A stretch of 64,000 nt of DNA from assembly GCA_002480645.1 (NCBI GenBank), contig DLCN01000004.1, forward strand, positions 65,559-129,558. The letters run 5' to 3'. Both the position numbers and the translations under genes were made by a program. Numbering within the stretch: the stretch's first letter is position 1; every line of letters starts with the position of its first letter. The DNA is from Balneolaceae bacterium UBA7797. Lineage in GTDB: Bacteria > Bacteroidota > Rhodothermia > Balneolales > Balneolaceae. A model generated the notes under the pieces. That model did no database searches, was not told where the DNA came from, and saw only the letters and a program-made list of their open reading frames with translations. This document shows positions 26,057-35,922 of the stretch, in pieces.

Positions 26057-27189
26057 TGAATCAGACTAAACTCATACGATCGTTATTGGTAGTCGGTTTA
26101 CTTACCATCGCTTCGGCATGTACCGGAAGTGATCAGAACGGGAATAAAAAAATAACTCTCAAAGATGCTTTTGAAGGAAAGTTCAGTATCGGTGTGGCAT
26201 TAAGTACCGATCAGTATAAAGGGTTGGATGAACGAGCCACTCCCATCATAAAAAAGCAGTTCAATTCCATCACCCCCGAAAACGACATGAAATGGATGCA
26301 CATTCATCCTGAATCGGACGTCTACTTTTTTGACGATGCGGACGACTTTGTAGAATTTGGTGAAGAGCATGATATGTTCATTATCGGGCACACACTCGTT
26401 TGGCACAGCCAAACTCCCCGTTGGGTTTTTGAAGATGAACATGGCGACCCGTTAACCCGTGATGCGTTACTCGCCCGAATGGAAGACCACATCAAAACAG
26501 TGATGGGCCGATACAAAGGCCGGGTTGATGGATGGGATGTGGTAAATGAAGCCCTGAATGATGACGGTACCATGAGGGAATCTCCCTGGTATACCATTAT
26601 CGGAGAAGACTATCTGGCCAAAGCTTTTCAGTTTGCCAAAGAAGCCGATCCCGAGGCCGAATTGTATTACAACGATTATAACCTTCATCTCCCAGCCAAA
26701 GCCGATGCGGCAGTTGCACTGGTTCGTTCAATTCAGGAGCAAGGAATTGAGGTAACCGGTATCGGGATGCAGGGTCATTATGGAATGGATTATCCAACCG
26801 CAGAAGATTTTGATTCAAGCATCACCAAATTCAAAAAACTTGGCGTGGTTGCGATCACCGAACTTGATATTGATGTGTTACCCTCGCCTTGGGAACACAT
26901 GGGAGCGGACGTAAATATGACCGCAGAATTACGGGATGAATTAAATCCCTTTACCAAAGGACTGCCAGACTCAGTGCTGGATGTACAGACCCGACAGTTT
27001 GAAATGTTGTTCAAAGTAATGCTTGAACATGCTGATGCCATCAACCGGGTAACACTTTGGGGGGTTACTGATGGCGATTCCTGGAAAAATGGTTGGCCGA
27101 TGCCGGGTAGAACTAACTATCCGCTTCTATTCGATAGAAACGGAAAGCCAAAACCGGCGGTGCCAAAGATCGTGGAGTTAGCGAAGTAA
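26056..27189 (+). CDS. GH10 endo-1,4-beta-xylanase lipoprotein
   Basis: A 377-residue family 10 xylanase. A lipoprotein signal ends TIASACTGS. The acid/base Glu165 is in WDVVNEALND and the nucleophile Glu269 in AITELDID; HTLVWHSQTPRWVF and LWGVTDGDSWKNGWP are further family marks. A start at 26044 is possible, but ATG at 26056 gives the cleaner signal peptide and shares its first base with the last base of the GH67 stop codon (TAATG), a typical coupled junction. No carbohydrate-binding module is attached. It would cleave the xylan backbone at the cell surface or in the periplasm. Confidence 0.95.
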   Translation: MNQTKLIRSLLVVGLLTIASACTGSDQNGNKKITLKDAFEGKFSIGVALSTDQYKGLDERATPIIKKQFNSITPENDMKWMHIHPESDVYFFDDADDFVEFGEEHDMFIIGHTLVWHSQTPRWVFEDEHGDPLTRDALLARMEDHIKTVMGRYKGRVDGWDVVNEALNDDGTMRESPWYTIIGEDYLAKAFQFAKEADPEAELYYNDYNLHLPAKADAAVALVRSIQEQGIEVTGIGMQGHYGMDYPTAEDFDSSITKFKKLGVVAITELDIDVLPSPWEHMGADVNMTAELRDELNPFTKGLPDSVLDVQTRQFEMLFKVMLEHADAINRVTLWGVTDGDSWKNGWPMPGRTNYPLLFDRNGKPKPAVPKIVELAK

Positions 27190-27213
27190 ACAGAGATAAT
27201 TGATTATTAGAGT

Positions 27214-29565
27214 ATGGAAAAAGTTAGTGTAGAAGTTGCCGAACAAGAAAGCGTGGAAAACGCCCTGTATAAAGACCCGACCGTTTCTGTAAAAGACCGG
27301 GTCGCAGATCTCATATCCCGGATGACCCTGGAAGAGAAAGCTGCGCAGATGATGTGTGTGTGGAACGATAAAAAAGAAACACTGATCGACGAAAGTGGAA
27401 ATTTCGATCCCGAAAAGGCGAAAAGAAGCTATGCTCATGGTAACGGGATCGGGCAGGTTGGGCGACCAAGCGACGCCGGTAAAGATGAAGAGGCCAGCCA
27501 CGAGGCAGGATTCAATGCCCGGCAGACCGTAAAACTCACTAACGATATTCAGAAGTTCTTTATCGAGAACTCACGCCTTGGAATACCGGTGATCTTTCAC
27601 GAGGAATGCCTGCATGGACTCGCATCCAAACATGCTACGAGTTTTCCTCAGCCGATCGCTTTAGGAGGTACTTTTAATCCCGATCTTGTTGAAAAATTGT
27701 ATGCCATGACAGCCGAAGAAACCCGTAAACGCGGGGGACATCAGGCGCTTACTCCTGTAGTGGATGTGGCTCGCGATCCGCGTTGGGGACGAGTGGAAGA
27801 AACATTCGGAGAAGATCCGTATCTGGTTTCACAACTGGGGGTAGCTGCGATCAAAGGATTTCAGGGTGATGCCTCCTTCGACAATAAAAAGCATGTGATC
27901 GCTACCCTTAAACACTTTGCCGCACACGGCGAACCCGAATCGGGCATGAACTGTGCTCCGGTGAATATGTCGGAACGTATGCTGCGTGATACGTTCCTGA
28001 TGCCATTTAAAGAGGCCATCGACGAAGGTGGTGCGATCAGCGTGATGGCATCCTACAACGAAATTGACGGAGTTCCGTCTCACGCCAATCCATGGTTACT
28101 CAGAGATGTACTTCGTGATGAATGGGGATTTGAAGGTTTTGTGGTTTCTGATTATTACGCGATCTGGGAGTTATTCGACCGTCCGGATACGCACGGGCAT
28201 CACCTGGCCGAAGATCGTAAAAAAGCGGCTGAACTGGCGATCAAAGCCGGTGTGAACATCGAATTTCCGGAGCCTGATTGCTACCTCAATATTAAAGAGC
28301 TTGTAGAAGAAGGCCGGCTGGAAGAAAGCATGCTCGACGATCTTATCGCACCGATGCTTTACTGGAAATTCAAAATGGGATTGTTCGAAGATCCTTACAT
28401 GGATCCTGATGAGGCCGAAGCTGTATCTGGTTGTGATGCCAATAAAGCTCTGGCACTTAAAGCGGCAGAAGAGACCATCACGCTGTTGAAAAATGAAGCA
28501 GCTGTTCTTCCGCTTAAAAAAGAATCACTGAAAAAAGTAGCAGTAATTGGTCCGAATGCAAATTGCAGTCTTTTGGGCGGATATTCCGGTGCACCAAAAG
28601 AAACTGTTTCAGTTTTACAGGGAGTACAAAATTACCTGGGTGATTCTGTTGAGATCGTATACCACGAAGGTTGTAAGATCACCGTGGGCGGACGCTGGGA
28701 AGAAGATAAAGTGGTGATCCCGGATCCCGAAACAGAAAGAAGATCCATCAAAGAAGCAGTTGAAGCCGTTCAGGGTGCCGATGTGATTATTTTAGCCGTT
28801 GGTGGCAACGATCAGACTTCCCGCGAGGCGTGGTCAACCCACCATATGGGCGACCGTACCGACCTGAGTCTTTTTGGATTACAAGATGAATTAATTGATG
28901 CATTGGCCGAAACAGGGATACCTGTTGTTGCGGCATTGTATAACGGTCGTCCATTGAGTATCAAAAATTTGAGTGAAAAAGCAGATGCATTGCTCGAATG
29001 CTGGTACGGTGGACAGGAAGCCGGAAATGCATTGGCTAAAGTGTTGTTTGGTGAAGTAAACCCGGGAGGTAAATTACCGATCTCCTTCCCGAGATCAGTA
29101 GGACACCTTCCGGTTTACTACAACCATAAACCTTCCGATCGTCGTGGTTATTTATTGGATGATGTGAGTCCGTTATTCCATTTCGGATATGGCCTGAGTT
29201 ATACTTCGTTCGAATTATCGAATGTGCGCTTAGAACAGAAAACTATAGAAGTGAATGGCAGCACAGTGGTATCGGTGGATGTGACCAATACCGGAGACGT
29301 TGAAGGAGCCGAAGTGGTACAAATGTACATCCGCGATCTGGTAAGTTCGGTAACCCGTCCGGTAAAAGAACTGAAAGGGTTTAAAAAGATCTGGCTGAAA
29401 CCCGGCGAAACTAAAACAGTGAGTATCGACATCACCCCGAAATCGCTGGCCTTCCACAATATTGAAAAGAAATATGTAGTAGAGCCCGGTGAGTTTGAGA
29501 TCATGGTGGGAAATTCATCCCGCGATCAGGATCTGACCAAAGTGGTGCTCGAAGTAACCAAGTAA
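27214..29565 (+). CDS. GH3 beta-xylosidase / beta-glucosidase
   Basis: A 783-residue family 3 glycosidase without a signal peptide, so cytoplasmic. The N-terminal barrel shows RVADLISRMTLEEKAAQMM, VIFHEECLHG, VDVARDPRWGRVEETFGEDP, ATLKHFAAHG and the nucleophile Asp (~313) in GFVVSDYYA. The second domain and a C-terminal fibronectin-like domain (VDVTNTGDVEGAEVVQMYI) complete the usual three-domain form. In this locus it most likely cuts imported xylobiose and short xylooligosaccharides to xylose, though GH3 enzymes can act on glucosides. It lies about 25 bp after the xylanase gene and 48 bp before the symporter gene. Confidence 0.92.
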   Translation: MEKVSVEVAEQESVENALYKDPTVSVKDRVADLISRMTLEEKAAQMMCVWNDKKETLIDESGNFDPEKAKRSYAHGNGIGQVGRPSDAGKDEEASHEAGFNARQTVKLTNDIQKFFIENSRLGIPVIFHEECLHGLASKHATSFPQPIALGGTFNPDLVEKLYAMTAEETRKRGGHQALTPVVDVARDPRWGRVEETFGEDPYLVSQLGVAAIKGFQGDASFDNKKHVIATLKHFAAHGEPESGMNCAPVNMSERMLRDTFLMPFKEAIDEGGAISVMASYNEIDGVPSHANPWLLRDVLRDEWGFEGFVVSDYYAIWELFDRPDTHGHHLAEDRKKAAELAIKAGVNIEFPEPDCYLNIKELVEEGRLEESMLDDLIAPMLYWKFKMGLFEDPYMDPDEAEAVSGCDANKALALKAAEETITLLKNEAAVLPLKKESLKKVAVIGPNANCSLLGGYSGAPKETVSVLQGVQNYLGDSVEIVYHEGCKITVGGRWEEDKVVIPDPETERRSIKEAVEAVQGADVIILAVGGNDQTSREAWSTHHMGDRTDLSLFGLQDELIDALAETGIPVVAALYNGRPLSIKNLSEKADALLECWYGGQEAGNALAKVLFGEVNPGGKLPISFPRSVGHLPVYYNHKPSDRRGYLLDDVSPLFHFGYGLSYTSFELSNVRLEQKTIEVNGSTVVSVDVTNTGDVEGAEVVQMYIRDLVSSVTRPVKELKGFKKIWLKPGETKTVSIDITPKSLAFHNIEKKYVVEPGEFEIMVGNSSRDQDLTKVVLEVTK

Positions 29566-29612
29566 AAGAACCTGACCAACCTTAACCTAATTATATCAAA
29601 TAAGGCCCGAAC

Positions 29613-31004
29613 ATGAGTACAGAACACATTCGGCTGAGTATTAAAGAGAAGATCGGTTACGGTCTCGGCGACATGGCCGGGAACCTGTATTTCCAGATGT
29701 TTGTGGTCTTCCTACCCATATTTTACACCGATGTTTTCGGGATCCCGGCAGCGGCAATGGGAACCATGATGTTGGTTTCCCGGCTTTGGGATGCAGTAAA
29801 CGACCCTATGATGGGGATGATCGCTGACCGCACCCAAACACGCTGGGGTAAATATCGACCGTATATTATTTCATTGGCTATTCCGATCGGTATTGCCGGT
29901 GTTTTCACATTCACCACGCCTGATCTGGGAGATACCGGTAAGCTGGTATATGCCTATATCACCTACATCATACTCATGATGTTATATACCGCCGTGAATG
30001 TGCCGTATGCTGCTTTGATGGGAGTATTAACTCCAAATTCTGCTGAGCGGGCATCTGCTTCTCAATTCCGTTTTGTGGAAGCGTTTATTGGTCAGCTTTT
30101 TGTCGGTGCAGCAACGTTGACCATGGTTAGTTATTTCGGCCAGGGGAATGATGCTCATGGTTGGCGTATGACCATGATCGTAATTGGCGGAATGGCTGCT
30201 ATTTTGCTTGCAGGAACCTTCTTCTTAACAAAAGAAAGAATTTCTCCGGTTAAGGAAAAAACCAATAAGATCACGGATGATCTCTCCGACCTTGTGAAGA
30301 ACAAGCCCTGGGTGTTGGTGGGAATTGCGACTTTCTTCCAGTTATCCTACATCGTTATGAGAGGATCGGCTACTCCGTATTACGTGAAGTATTTTACCGG
30401 AGATCCGGGTCTTACCTTTTTAGGGTTTAATATGGAATTTACCTCCCTGTTGGTTTCCGCAGGATCGGTGGCTACCCTGCTTGGGGCATTAACCACTGGA
30501 ATCTTTAACAAGTATATTTCAAAGAAAAATGTGTATTCCTGGTTTTTGATCATCAGTTCTTTGTTCTCGGTAACCTTTTTCTTCCTGAATGCAGAAAATG
30601 TAATGATGATGATCGTAATTAATGCACTGGTCTCCTTTTTCTTTGGTTCAGTGTCGGTTGCGCAATGGGCCATTTATACCGATACGGCAGATTACGGCGA
30701 ATGGAAATTCGGACGTCGAGCAACAGCCCTTATTATGGCGGCATCTCTGTTCCTTTTAAAACTGGGCCTCACGATCGGTGGCGCGTCTGTAGGTTGGATC
30801 CTTGAACTATACGATTTTGTTCCACTTGCCGACCAAAGTGAGTTTACCATGACAGGTATTCGTCTGTTGATGAGTGTATTCCCGGCTCTATTTGGCCTGA
30901 TCGGCGGCTTTATCATGATCTTTTATCCGTTATCAGATGCTAAAATGATCGAGATCGAAAATGACCTGAATGCGAGAAAAGAAGCAAAAGAATCCGCTGA
31001 GTAA
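29613..31004 (+). CDS. GPH-type sugar:cation symporter
   Basis: A 463-residue inner-membrane transporter of the glycoside-pentoside-hexuronide family (MFS-like, about 12 helices). It begins IKEKIGYGLGDMAGNLYFQM and has WDAVNDPMMGMIADRTQTRWGKYRP across helices 2-3, both hallmarks of the MelB/XynP group, and DTADYGEWKFGRRATALI in the second half. Flanked by a cytoplasmic GH3 enzyme and mannonate dehydratase, it most likely imports xylooligosaccharides or aldouronic sugars. The stop codon is 5 bp before the ATG of the dehydratase. Confidence 0.93.
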   Translation: MSTEHIRLSIKEKIGYGLGDMAGNLYFQMFVVFLPIFYTDVFGIPAAAMGTMMLVSRLWDAVNDPMMGMIADRTQTRWGKYRPYIISLAIPIGIAGVFTFTTPDLGDTGKLVYAYITYIILMMLYTAVNVPYAALMGVLTPNSAERASASQFRFVEAFIGQLFVGAATLTMVSYFGQGNDAHGWRMTMIVIGGMAAILLAGTFFLTKERISPVKEKTNKITDDLSDLVKNKPWVLVGIATFFQLSYIVMRGSATPYYVKYFTGDPGLTFLGFNMEFTSLLVSAGSVATLLGALTTGIFNKYISKKNVYSWFLIISSLFSVTFFFLNAENVMMMIVINALVSFFFGSVSVAQWAIYTDTADYGEWKFGRRATALIMAASLFLLKLGLTIGGASVGWILELYDFVPLADQSEFTMTGIRLLMSVFPALFGLIGGFIMIFYPLSDAKMIEIENDLNARKEAKESAE

Positions 31005-31009
31005 ACATC

Positions 31010-32218
31010 ATGAAGATCACAGAAGCCAGAGTTATTGTAACTTCCCCGGGACGTAATTTCGTAACCCTGAAACTCATCACCGATGAAGGGGTGTACGGGA
31101 TCGGGGATGCCACCCTGAATGGAAGAGAAAAAGCCGTGGTGGCTTATCTTGAAGATCATGTGTGTCCTTGCCTGATCGGAAAAGATCCGGCCAATATTGA
31201 AGACATCTGGCAGTATCTGTACAAGGGAGCTTACTGGCGACGAGGACCGGTAACGATGTCGGCCATAGCCGCCGTTGATATGGCACTGTGGGATATCAAA
31301 GGAAAAGTGCTGAATACCCCGGTGTACAATCTTCTGGGAGGAAAATCCCGGGAGAAAATCATGGTGTATGCCCATGCCAACGGCAAAGATCTGGAACATA
31401 CGGTAGACGAAGTGGGGCGGCATCTTGAAATGGGCTATAAAGCCGTGAGGGCGCAGAGCGGGATCCCCGGCATAGCAGCAACTTACGGAGTGGCAAAGGG
31501 AAAAGAAGAATATGAGCCTGCCGAAAAAGGACTTCCCAAAGAGACGTTCTGGTCTACCGAAAAATATCTGAACTTTTTACCGTCGCTTTTTAAACGTTTA
31601 CGGGATGAATACGGCGATGATCCGAATTTACTGCACGATTGTCATCACAGGCTGACCCCGATCGAAGCGGCACGACTGGGAAAAGATCTGGAACCCTATC
31701 ATTTGTTTTGGATCGAAGATGCAGTTACCGCCGAGCTTCAGGAAGGATTTCGGGTGGTGCGCCAACATACCACCACTCCATTAGCGGTGGGAGAAGTGTT
31801 CAACACTATATGGGATGCGCAGACCCTGATCTCGGAGCAACTCATCGATTACATCCGCACTTCACTGGCTCGTGGAGGTGGAATTTCACACATGAAGAAA
31901 GTCGCCAATTTTGCAGAATTGTATCATGTGCGAACAGGATTTCATGGCGCTACGGATCTTTCGCCGGTAACGATGGCGGCTGCACTTCATTTCGATCTGT
32001 CGGTCAATAACTTTGGCATTCAGGAGCATATGCCCCATCAGGAGATCCTGAACGAAGTGTTCAGCTATAATTACACGTTTGAAGACGGTTTCATGTATCC
32101 CGGCGATGCTCCCGGTTTAGGTGTGGATATTGACGAAGAAGCTGCTTCTAAATTCCCATACGACCCGGCCTATCTTCCGGTAAACCGCAAAGAAGACGGA
32201 ACACTGTTTAACTGGTAG
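31010..32218 (+). CDS. D-mannonate dehydratase (ManD, enolase superfamily)
   Basis: A 402-residue enolase-superfamily protein that dehydrates D-mannonate to 2-keto-3-deoxygluconate. Signatures of the ManD subgroup: KAYWRRGP-type loop (KGAYWRRGPVTMSAIAAVD), HDCHHRLTPIEAARLGKDL with a metal-binding Asp, FWIEDAV, AVGEVFNTIWD, TGFHGATDLSPV, FGIQEHMPH and the C-terminal PGDAPGLGVDID and LPVNRKEDGT. The more usual HDVHH is HDCHH here. The enzyme ends the locus and explains the fate of glucuronate released by GH67. Uronate isomerase and KDG kinase/aldolase genes are not in the window. Confidence 0.93.
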   Translation: MKITEARVIVTSPGRNFVTLKLITDEGVYGIGDATLNGREKAVVAYLEDHVCPCLIGKDPANIEDIWQYLYKGAYWRRGPVTMSAIAAVDMALWDIKGKVLNTPVYNLLGGKSREKIMVYAHANGKDLEHTVDEVGRHLEMGYKAVRAQSGIPGIAATYGVAKGKEEYEPAEKGLPKETFWSTEKYLNFLPSLFKRLRDEYGDDPNLLHDCHHRLTPIEAARLGKDLEPYHLFWIEDAVTAELQEGFRVVRQHTTTPLAVGEVFNTIWDAQTLISEQLIDYIRTSLARGGGISHMKKVANFAELYHVRTGFHGATDLSPVTMAAALHFDLSVNNFGIQEHMPHQEILNEVFSYNYTFEDGFMYPGDAPGLGVDIDEEAASKFPYDPAYLPVNRKEDGTLFNW

Positions 32219-32234
32219 ATAAGCTTCGCAGTTT

Positions 32235-34349
32235 TTAGTAAGATGGCCGCTGTATGAATTGAAGCCACTCCTTTTGTAGCTGGAGTCGCTCAATATATCG
32301 GGGGCGGAGATCAAATTTTTCCAGTGCCGATAACCATGAATGGGCGGCATCAAATTCTTTAAGGAAGATGAGTCGGTCGATGAGCGCCACATATACGTCA
32401 AACCAATCGGGATCGATGGGATTTTGAACTAGAATGGCAGAATATGCTGGCAGATCCTGAATAGTATGGAGTTCGATTGCCTTCTGTATCACCTGCATTT
32501 GATTTGCCAGATGATACATAGTGAACTCATCTGGTTTCGGGAGAGTAGAAGCATATCGTGTATTTAAAAAGTAATGCCACTGGGTGGAATCCTGACGGAA
32601 AGCCATCGACTGTTTGTACCGGCCGTTAAGCTCCGTACGGGATGGCAAAGCGGACCGGGCAGAATCCATTCTTCCCATCAAAGCAAACGCATCCCCTTTT
32701 AAAAAGGAAAACGCAGGCATTGAATCCACTAAAGCCAGATCTTGTATAACGGCCTCGGTTTCTCCGGCTTGCAATTTATACCCAGCCCAGCGTTGTTTGA
32801 TGAGTAAATTCTGAGGGGCTCTTTCATGCAATTTTTCCAGATAAGAGAGCGCTTTGGAGGTGTCACCAACCGTTTCAAAATACCGGTATCTGTCCCAAAG
32901 TTCCATTTCCTCACTCACAGAGTGCGGACAGGTTTTCTGAAAAATAGACCGTTGACTGAACATGAGCTGAGATACTTCACGATCCACCGAATCGATCTTT
33001 TCTTCGGGAAGTGTTCTTCGCCACCCGACCACAAGTGAGTCAAAAGGTAACTGATAGGCTTCTTCAAAACGATTGGTTCGGTAAGCTTCTTTAAATTGCT
33101 GAACCGGATATTCGTCCAATAAATAGCTTACAAATGATCCTGCTGTTGTGTAACTCACGCCTGATGCACCCCCGTAAAACCCGGATAATGAAAGAGCATT
33201 CTGCATTTGCTCGCTGGTGGGATACGGTGGATTCGCTGCCAGGATCTGATCCAGCGTAGAACGGTTTGAGGCATCGCGGGCGATCCCCTCTGCCAACCCT
33301 TCAATTAACCCTATACTCCAACTAGCATGAAAGAGATCGTTGCCGAATTGTTTGGAGATCACATGTACCATTTCGTGCATCAACACACCATGAAGGTGTT
33401 CTTTGGCGATATGGAGCTGATCCTGTGTTAACCAAACCGGCACGTAACTGGTGAATTTTGCACCGACCAGCGCTTTTTTCTGCCAGGCGTTTCCGTAGAA
33501 ATATGATTCGATCCTGTGACCTTCCGGCCAGTCAATTTCGAGCGCTTTTGTGATGTGGTCGAAATAAAACTCCTGTTTGGCAGCCCAGTATTCTAACTCT
33601 TGTTCATTGAATTGTTCGGGCGCGGCGTATATATCGAAATGTGCGGTATGGACTTCAGTATGGAGTTTTTTTTTCAGATAGGATCGGGGAGTAATGATCC
33701 CGGAACCGGCCAGATTCAAATACCCCATCAACATCCCGGCAATAAGAATTAATACGATGAACTTGACGTCGTGTGCTTTACGGAAGTCCGGAAGGAACCA
33801 CAGGATCGCGATCCAGCCAATAGTGAGCATTCTGAAGACCAGATACGAAGTGGAGATGGTCACCGATTCATCATAGATCGGGCCGGGCCAGGCTCCCCAT
33901 ACGTGATTGAAATAGTAAACCTGAGGCAGGGTAAAGAATTCGATGCCTAACACTCCAACAGATACCCAGGACAAAAAAAGCAGGCCGAATAAGCGGGGTT
34001 TGGGGAATCCCGTTTTACGGAAAAACCGCCCGGCTGCCAGACCAAAGAACACAGAGGGAATGGGGGTGAGTATCCAAAAGCCAAAGGCATCGTTCGTAAA
34101 ACACCCTGAGAACAGGGAGAATAAAAATAAAGGCAGGCTAAACACATACAGGTGCTGAACGATACCTGCAGCTGCCAGCAGTTCTTCTCCATCATGTTGT
34201 TGATCTGCGGCTTTCCATGCGGCCAGAAATGCGCCTGCAGTCCCGGCCAGGAGCGCAGATTCGAAGTGGAAATCACCAAGAACCGGAACGAATGAAACCA
34301 ATAACCCTGCCGCCAGCGCTAAAAAATATGTGCCTTTATCTCGTATCAT
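32235..34349 (-). CDS. Polytopic membrane protein with HExxH gluzincin-like peptidase domain
   Basis: A 704-residue protein. The first ~220 residues hold about six to seven hydrophobic helices. A peptidase-MA-like domain follows, with MHEMVHVISKQFG (zinc motif HEMVH near 323-327) and a downstream GLIEGLAEGIARD that supplies a glutamate, as in gluzincins. The remaining ~300 residues look helical and repeat-like (TPR-type phrases such as SYLEKLHERAPQNLLIKQRW). The catalytic part is likely outside the cytoplasm. It converges with the ManD gene across only 16 bp. No substrate can be named; I do not recognise a characterised homologue. Confidence 0.68.
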   Translation of the reverse strand: MIRDKGTYFLALAAGLLVSFVPVLGDFHFESALLAGTAGAFLAAWKAADQQHDGEELLAAAGIVQHLYVFSLPLFLFSLFSGCFTNDAFGFWILTPIPSVFFGLAAGRFFRKTGFPKPRLFGLLFLSWVSVGVLGIEFFTLPQVYYFNHVWGAWPGPIYDESVTISTSYLVFRMLTIGWIAILWFLPDFRKAHDVKFIVLILIAGMLMGYLNLAGSGIITPRSYLKKKLHTEVHTAHFDIYAAPEQFNEQELEYWAAKQEFYFDHITKALEIDWPEGHRIESYFYGNAWQKKALVGAKFTSYVPVWLTQDQLHIAKEHLHGVLMHEMVHVISKQFGNDLFHASWSIGLIEGLAEGIARDASNRSTLDQILAANPPYPTSEQMQNALSLSGFYGGASGVSYTTAGSFVSYLLDEYPVQQFKEAYRTNRFEEAYQLPFDSLVVGWRRTLPEEKIDSVDREVSQLMFSQRSIFQKTCPHSVSEEMELWDRYRYFETVGDTSKALSYLEKLHERAPQNLLIKQRWAGYKLQAGETEAVIQDLALVDSMPAFSFLKGDAFALMGRMDSARSALPSRTELNGRYKQSMAFRQDSTQWHYFLNTRYASTLPKPDEFTMYHLANQMQVIQKAIELHTIQDLPAYSAILVQNPIDPDWFDVYVALIDRLIFLKEFDAAHSWLSALEKFDLRPRYIERLQLQKEWLQFIQRPSY

Positions 34350-34453
34350 GTAAGTGTATGAGGTAGATACGGAAAGAGGGGGTTGGTAATCAAGCTGTTA
34401 CAAAAAAGAATTACAGATTTTGATGAGTGATTACCGCTCCGTAATTGAGCAGA

Positions 34454-34834
34454 TCATAACCCTGCGGAGACATATACCCAATAGATCAGCCAGAACTGAA
34501 CGGGGAGTCTCCAGAAAGTGATCTGTGTTCTGAGCGAAAGAAAAGGTGCTCTTTTAACGGACTTCACAAACATGTCGATGTTGGCAGGAAATACCGCGAT
34601 GAGCAGGGCGATCAGTCCCCAGGCAGAAAAAATTCTGCTGAACGGGATCATAATTCCTATTCCTCCCAACACTTCAAATACACCACTCCAGAATACCATG
34701 GCTTTGTGGTGAGGGATATAATCCGGCATGATCCGTTCAAATACCCGGGGTTTTACAAAGTGCATTACTCCGGTGAACATGAAGAGACCACCGATCAGAT
34801 ATAGATTGATACTGTTTTCGCTGAAGGTTTCCAT
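34454..34834 (-). CDS. DoxX-family membrane protein
   Basis: About 126 residues with four hydrophobic helices in the DoxX pattern: YLIGGLFMFTGVMHFVKP, FWSGVFEVLGGIGIMIP, WGLIALLIAVFPANIDM and a final FWRLPVQFWLIYWVYVS. Family members are small membrane proteins linked loosely to redox and sulfur metabolism or oxidative stress. A GTG six bases upstream is an alternative start; ATG at 34834 is preferred. It lies alone between two minus-strand genes with gaps of about 80-110 bp. Confidence 0.8.
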   Translation of the reverse strand: METFSENSINLYLIGGLFMFTGVMHFVKPRVFERIMPDYIPHHKAMVFWSGVFEVLGGIGIMIPFSRIFSAWGLIALLIAVFPANIDMFVKSVKRAPFLSLRTQITFWRLPVQFWLIYWVYVSAGL

Positions 34835-34913
34835 GATCACACAAAGGATTTACGGTGAAAGGTAGTTCCGTTCAGAGATTTAAGATGGATCAATGTTAGG
34901 TAAATGATGATCG

Positions 34914-35768
34914 TTATTTTTTGAACATGGCAGTGAGCACAAAGAAGATATTCTCTTTGCGTTCCATCAGGCGGCGACTGAAATAAGGGAACCAATCGGT
35001 GCCAAAAGGCACATAAACACGCGTGCAGTAGCCAAGTTGGGTCAGGTTGACCATCGTTTCTTCGCGCAATCCATAGAGCATCTGGAACTCGAAGGCGTCT
35101 TTAGCCAAATTTTCGTTGGCAGCATAATCCCTTATCCAATTCACCAGTTCGTCATCATGGGTGCCGAAACGGGGAAAGGAAGTGTTTGCGAGCAACACCT
35201 TTGCGTATTCCTTAAATGCGGTACGGATCTCCGCCATGTTTTGTAAAGCTTTTTCAGCGGGCTCTTTGTAAGCCCCTTTTACTAAGCGAACATCTGCATT
35301 TAATTCAGCGAGTTCTGCAATGTCATCTTTGGTACGGTGCAGCATGGCCTGGATCACGATGCCGACGGTCTTATTTCCAAATTCTTTTAAAGCCTCTTTA
35401 AAAAGATCCAGTGTTACCTGCGTATAATCACTGCCTTCCATATCAATACGCACAAACTGACCATGATTCTTGGCCACTTCCAGTAATTTGAACAGATTGT
35501 CTTTGCAGTATTGCCGGTCGATATCGAGTCCCATCATGGTAAGCTTGATGGAGATACTGCTTATCAACCCTTGTTCTTTTATACCATCCAGTAATTTGAT
35601 GTAATTCTCGACCGTCTCATCAGCTTTAGCCCGGTCAGAAACATTTTCACCCAACAAGTCGAGGGTGAGTTTCAGCTCTTTAGCGTTCAGATATTGTGCT
35701 TTTGGGATGGATTCAGTGAAGCTCTCGCCCGCCACAAAACGCTTTGCAAGTATAAAGGGTAATTTCAT
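34914..35768 (-). CDS. Proline dehydrogenase (monofunctional)
   Basis: A 284-residue FAD-dependent proline dehydrogenase of the short single-domain kind, oxidising L-proline to pyrroline-5-carboxylate at the inner face of the membrane. Family motifs: SIKLTMMGLDIDR, VRIDMEGSDYTQVTLD, VRLVKGAYKEP, FPRFGTHDDELV, FEFQMLYGLRE and YVPFGTDWFPYFSRRLMER. An in-frame codon at 35810 would add 14 residues; ATG at 35768 matches the family start (MKLPFILAKRF). The partner P5C dehydrogenase is not in the window. It is divergent from the DUF4097 gene. Confidence 0.93.
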   Translation of the reverse strand: MKLPFILAKRFVAGESFTESIPKAQYLNAKELKLTLDLLGENVSDRAKADETVENYIKLLDGIKEQGLISSISIKLTMMGLDIDRQYCKDNLFKLLEVAKNHGQFVRIDMEGSDYTQVTLDLFKEALKEFGNKTVGIVIQAMLHRTKDDIAELAELNADVRLVKGAYKEPAEKALQNMAEIRTAFKEYAKVLLANTSFPRFGTHDDELVNWIRDYAANENLAKDAFEFQMLYGLREETMVNLTQLGYCTRVYVPFGTDWFPYFSRRLMERKENIFFVLTAMFKK

Positions 35769-35922
35769 ACAGTGTGATCTAAATTTTGGTAATGATACGC
35801 AAACCTTCAAATATCTTCACTACCTCCGGCCGGTAACCTTACAAATTTTGGTTCGTCTTATCATCATGTGCAACTAATTGCTGCCAAAGGCGTAATCAGC
35901 GTCAGTTGTATAATAAAAAATT

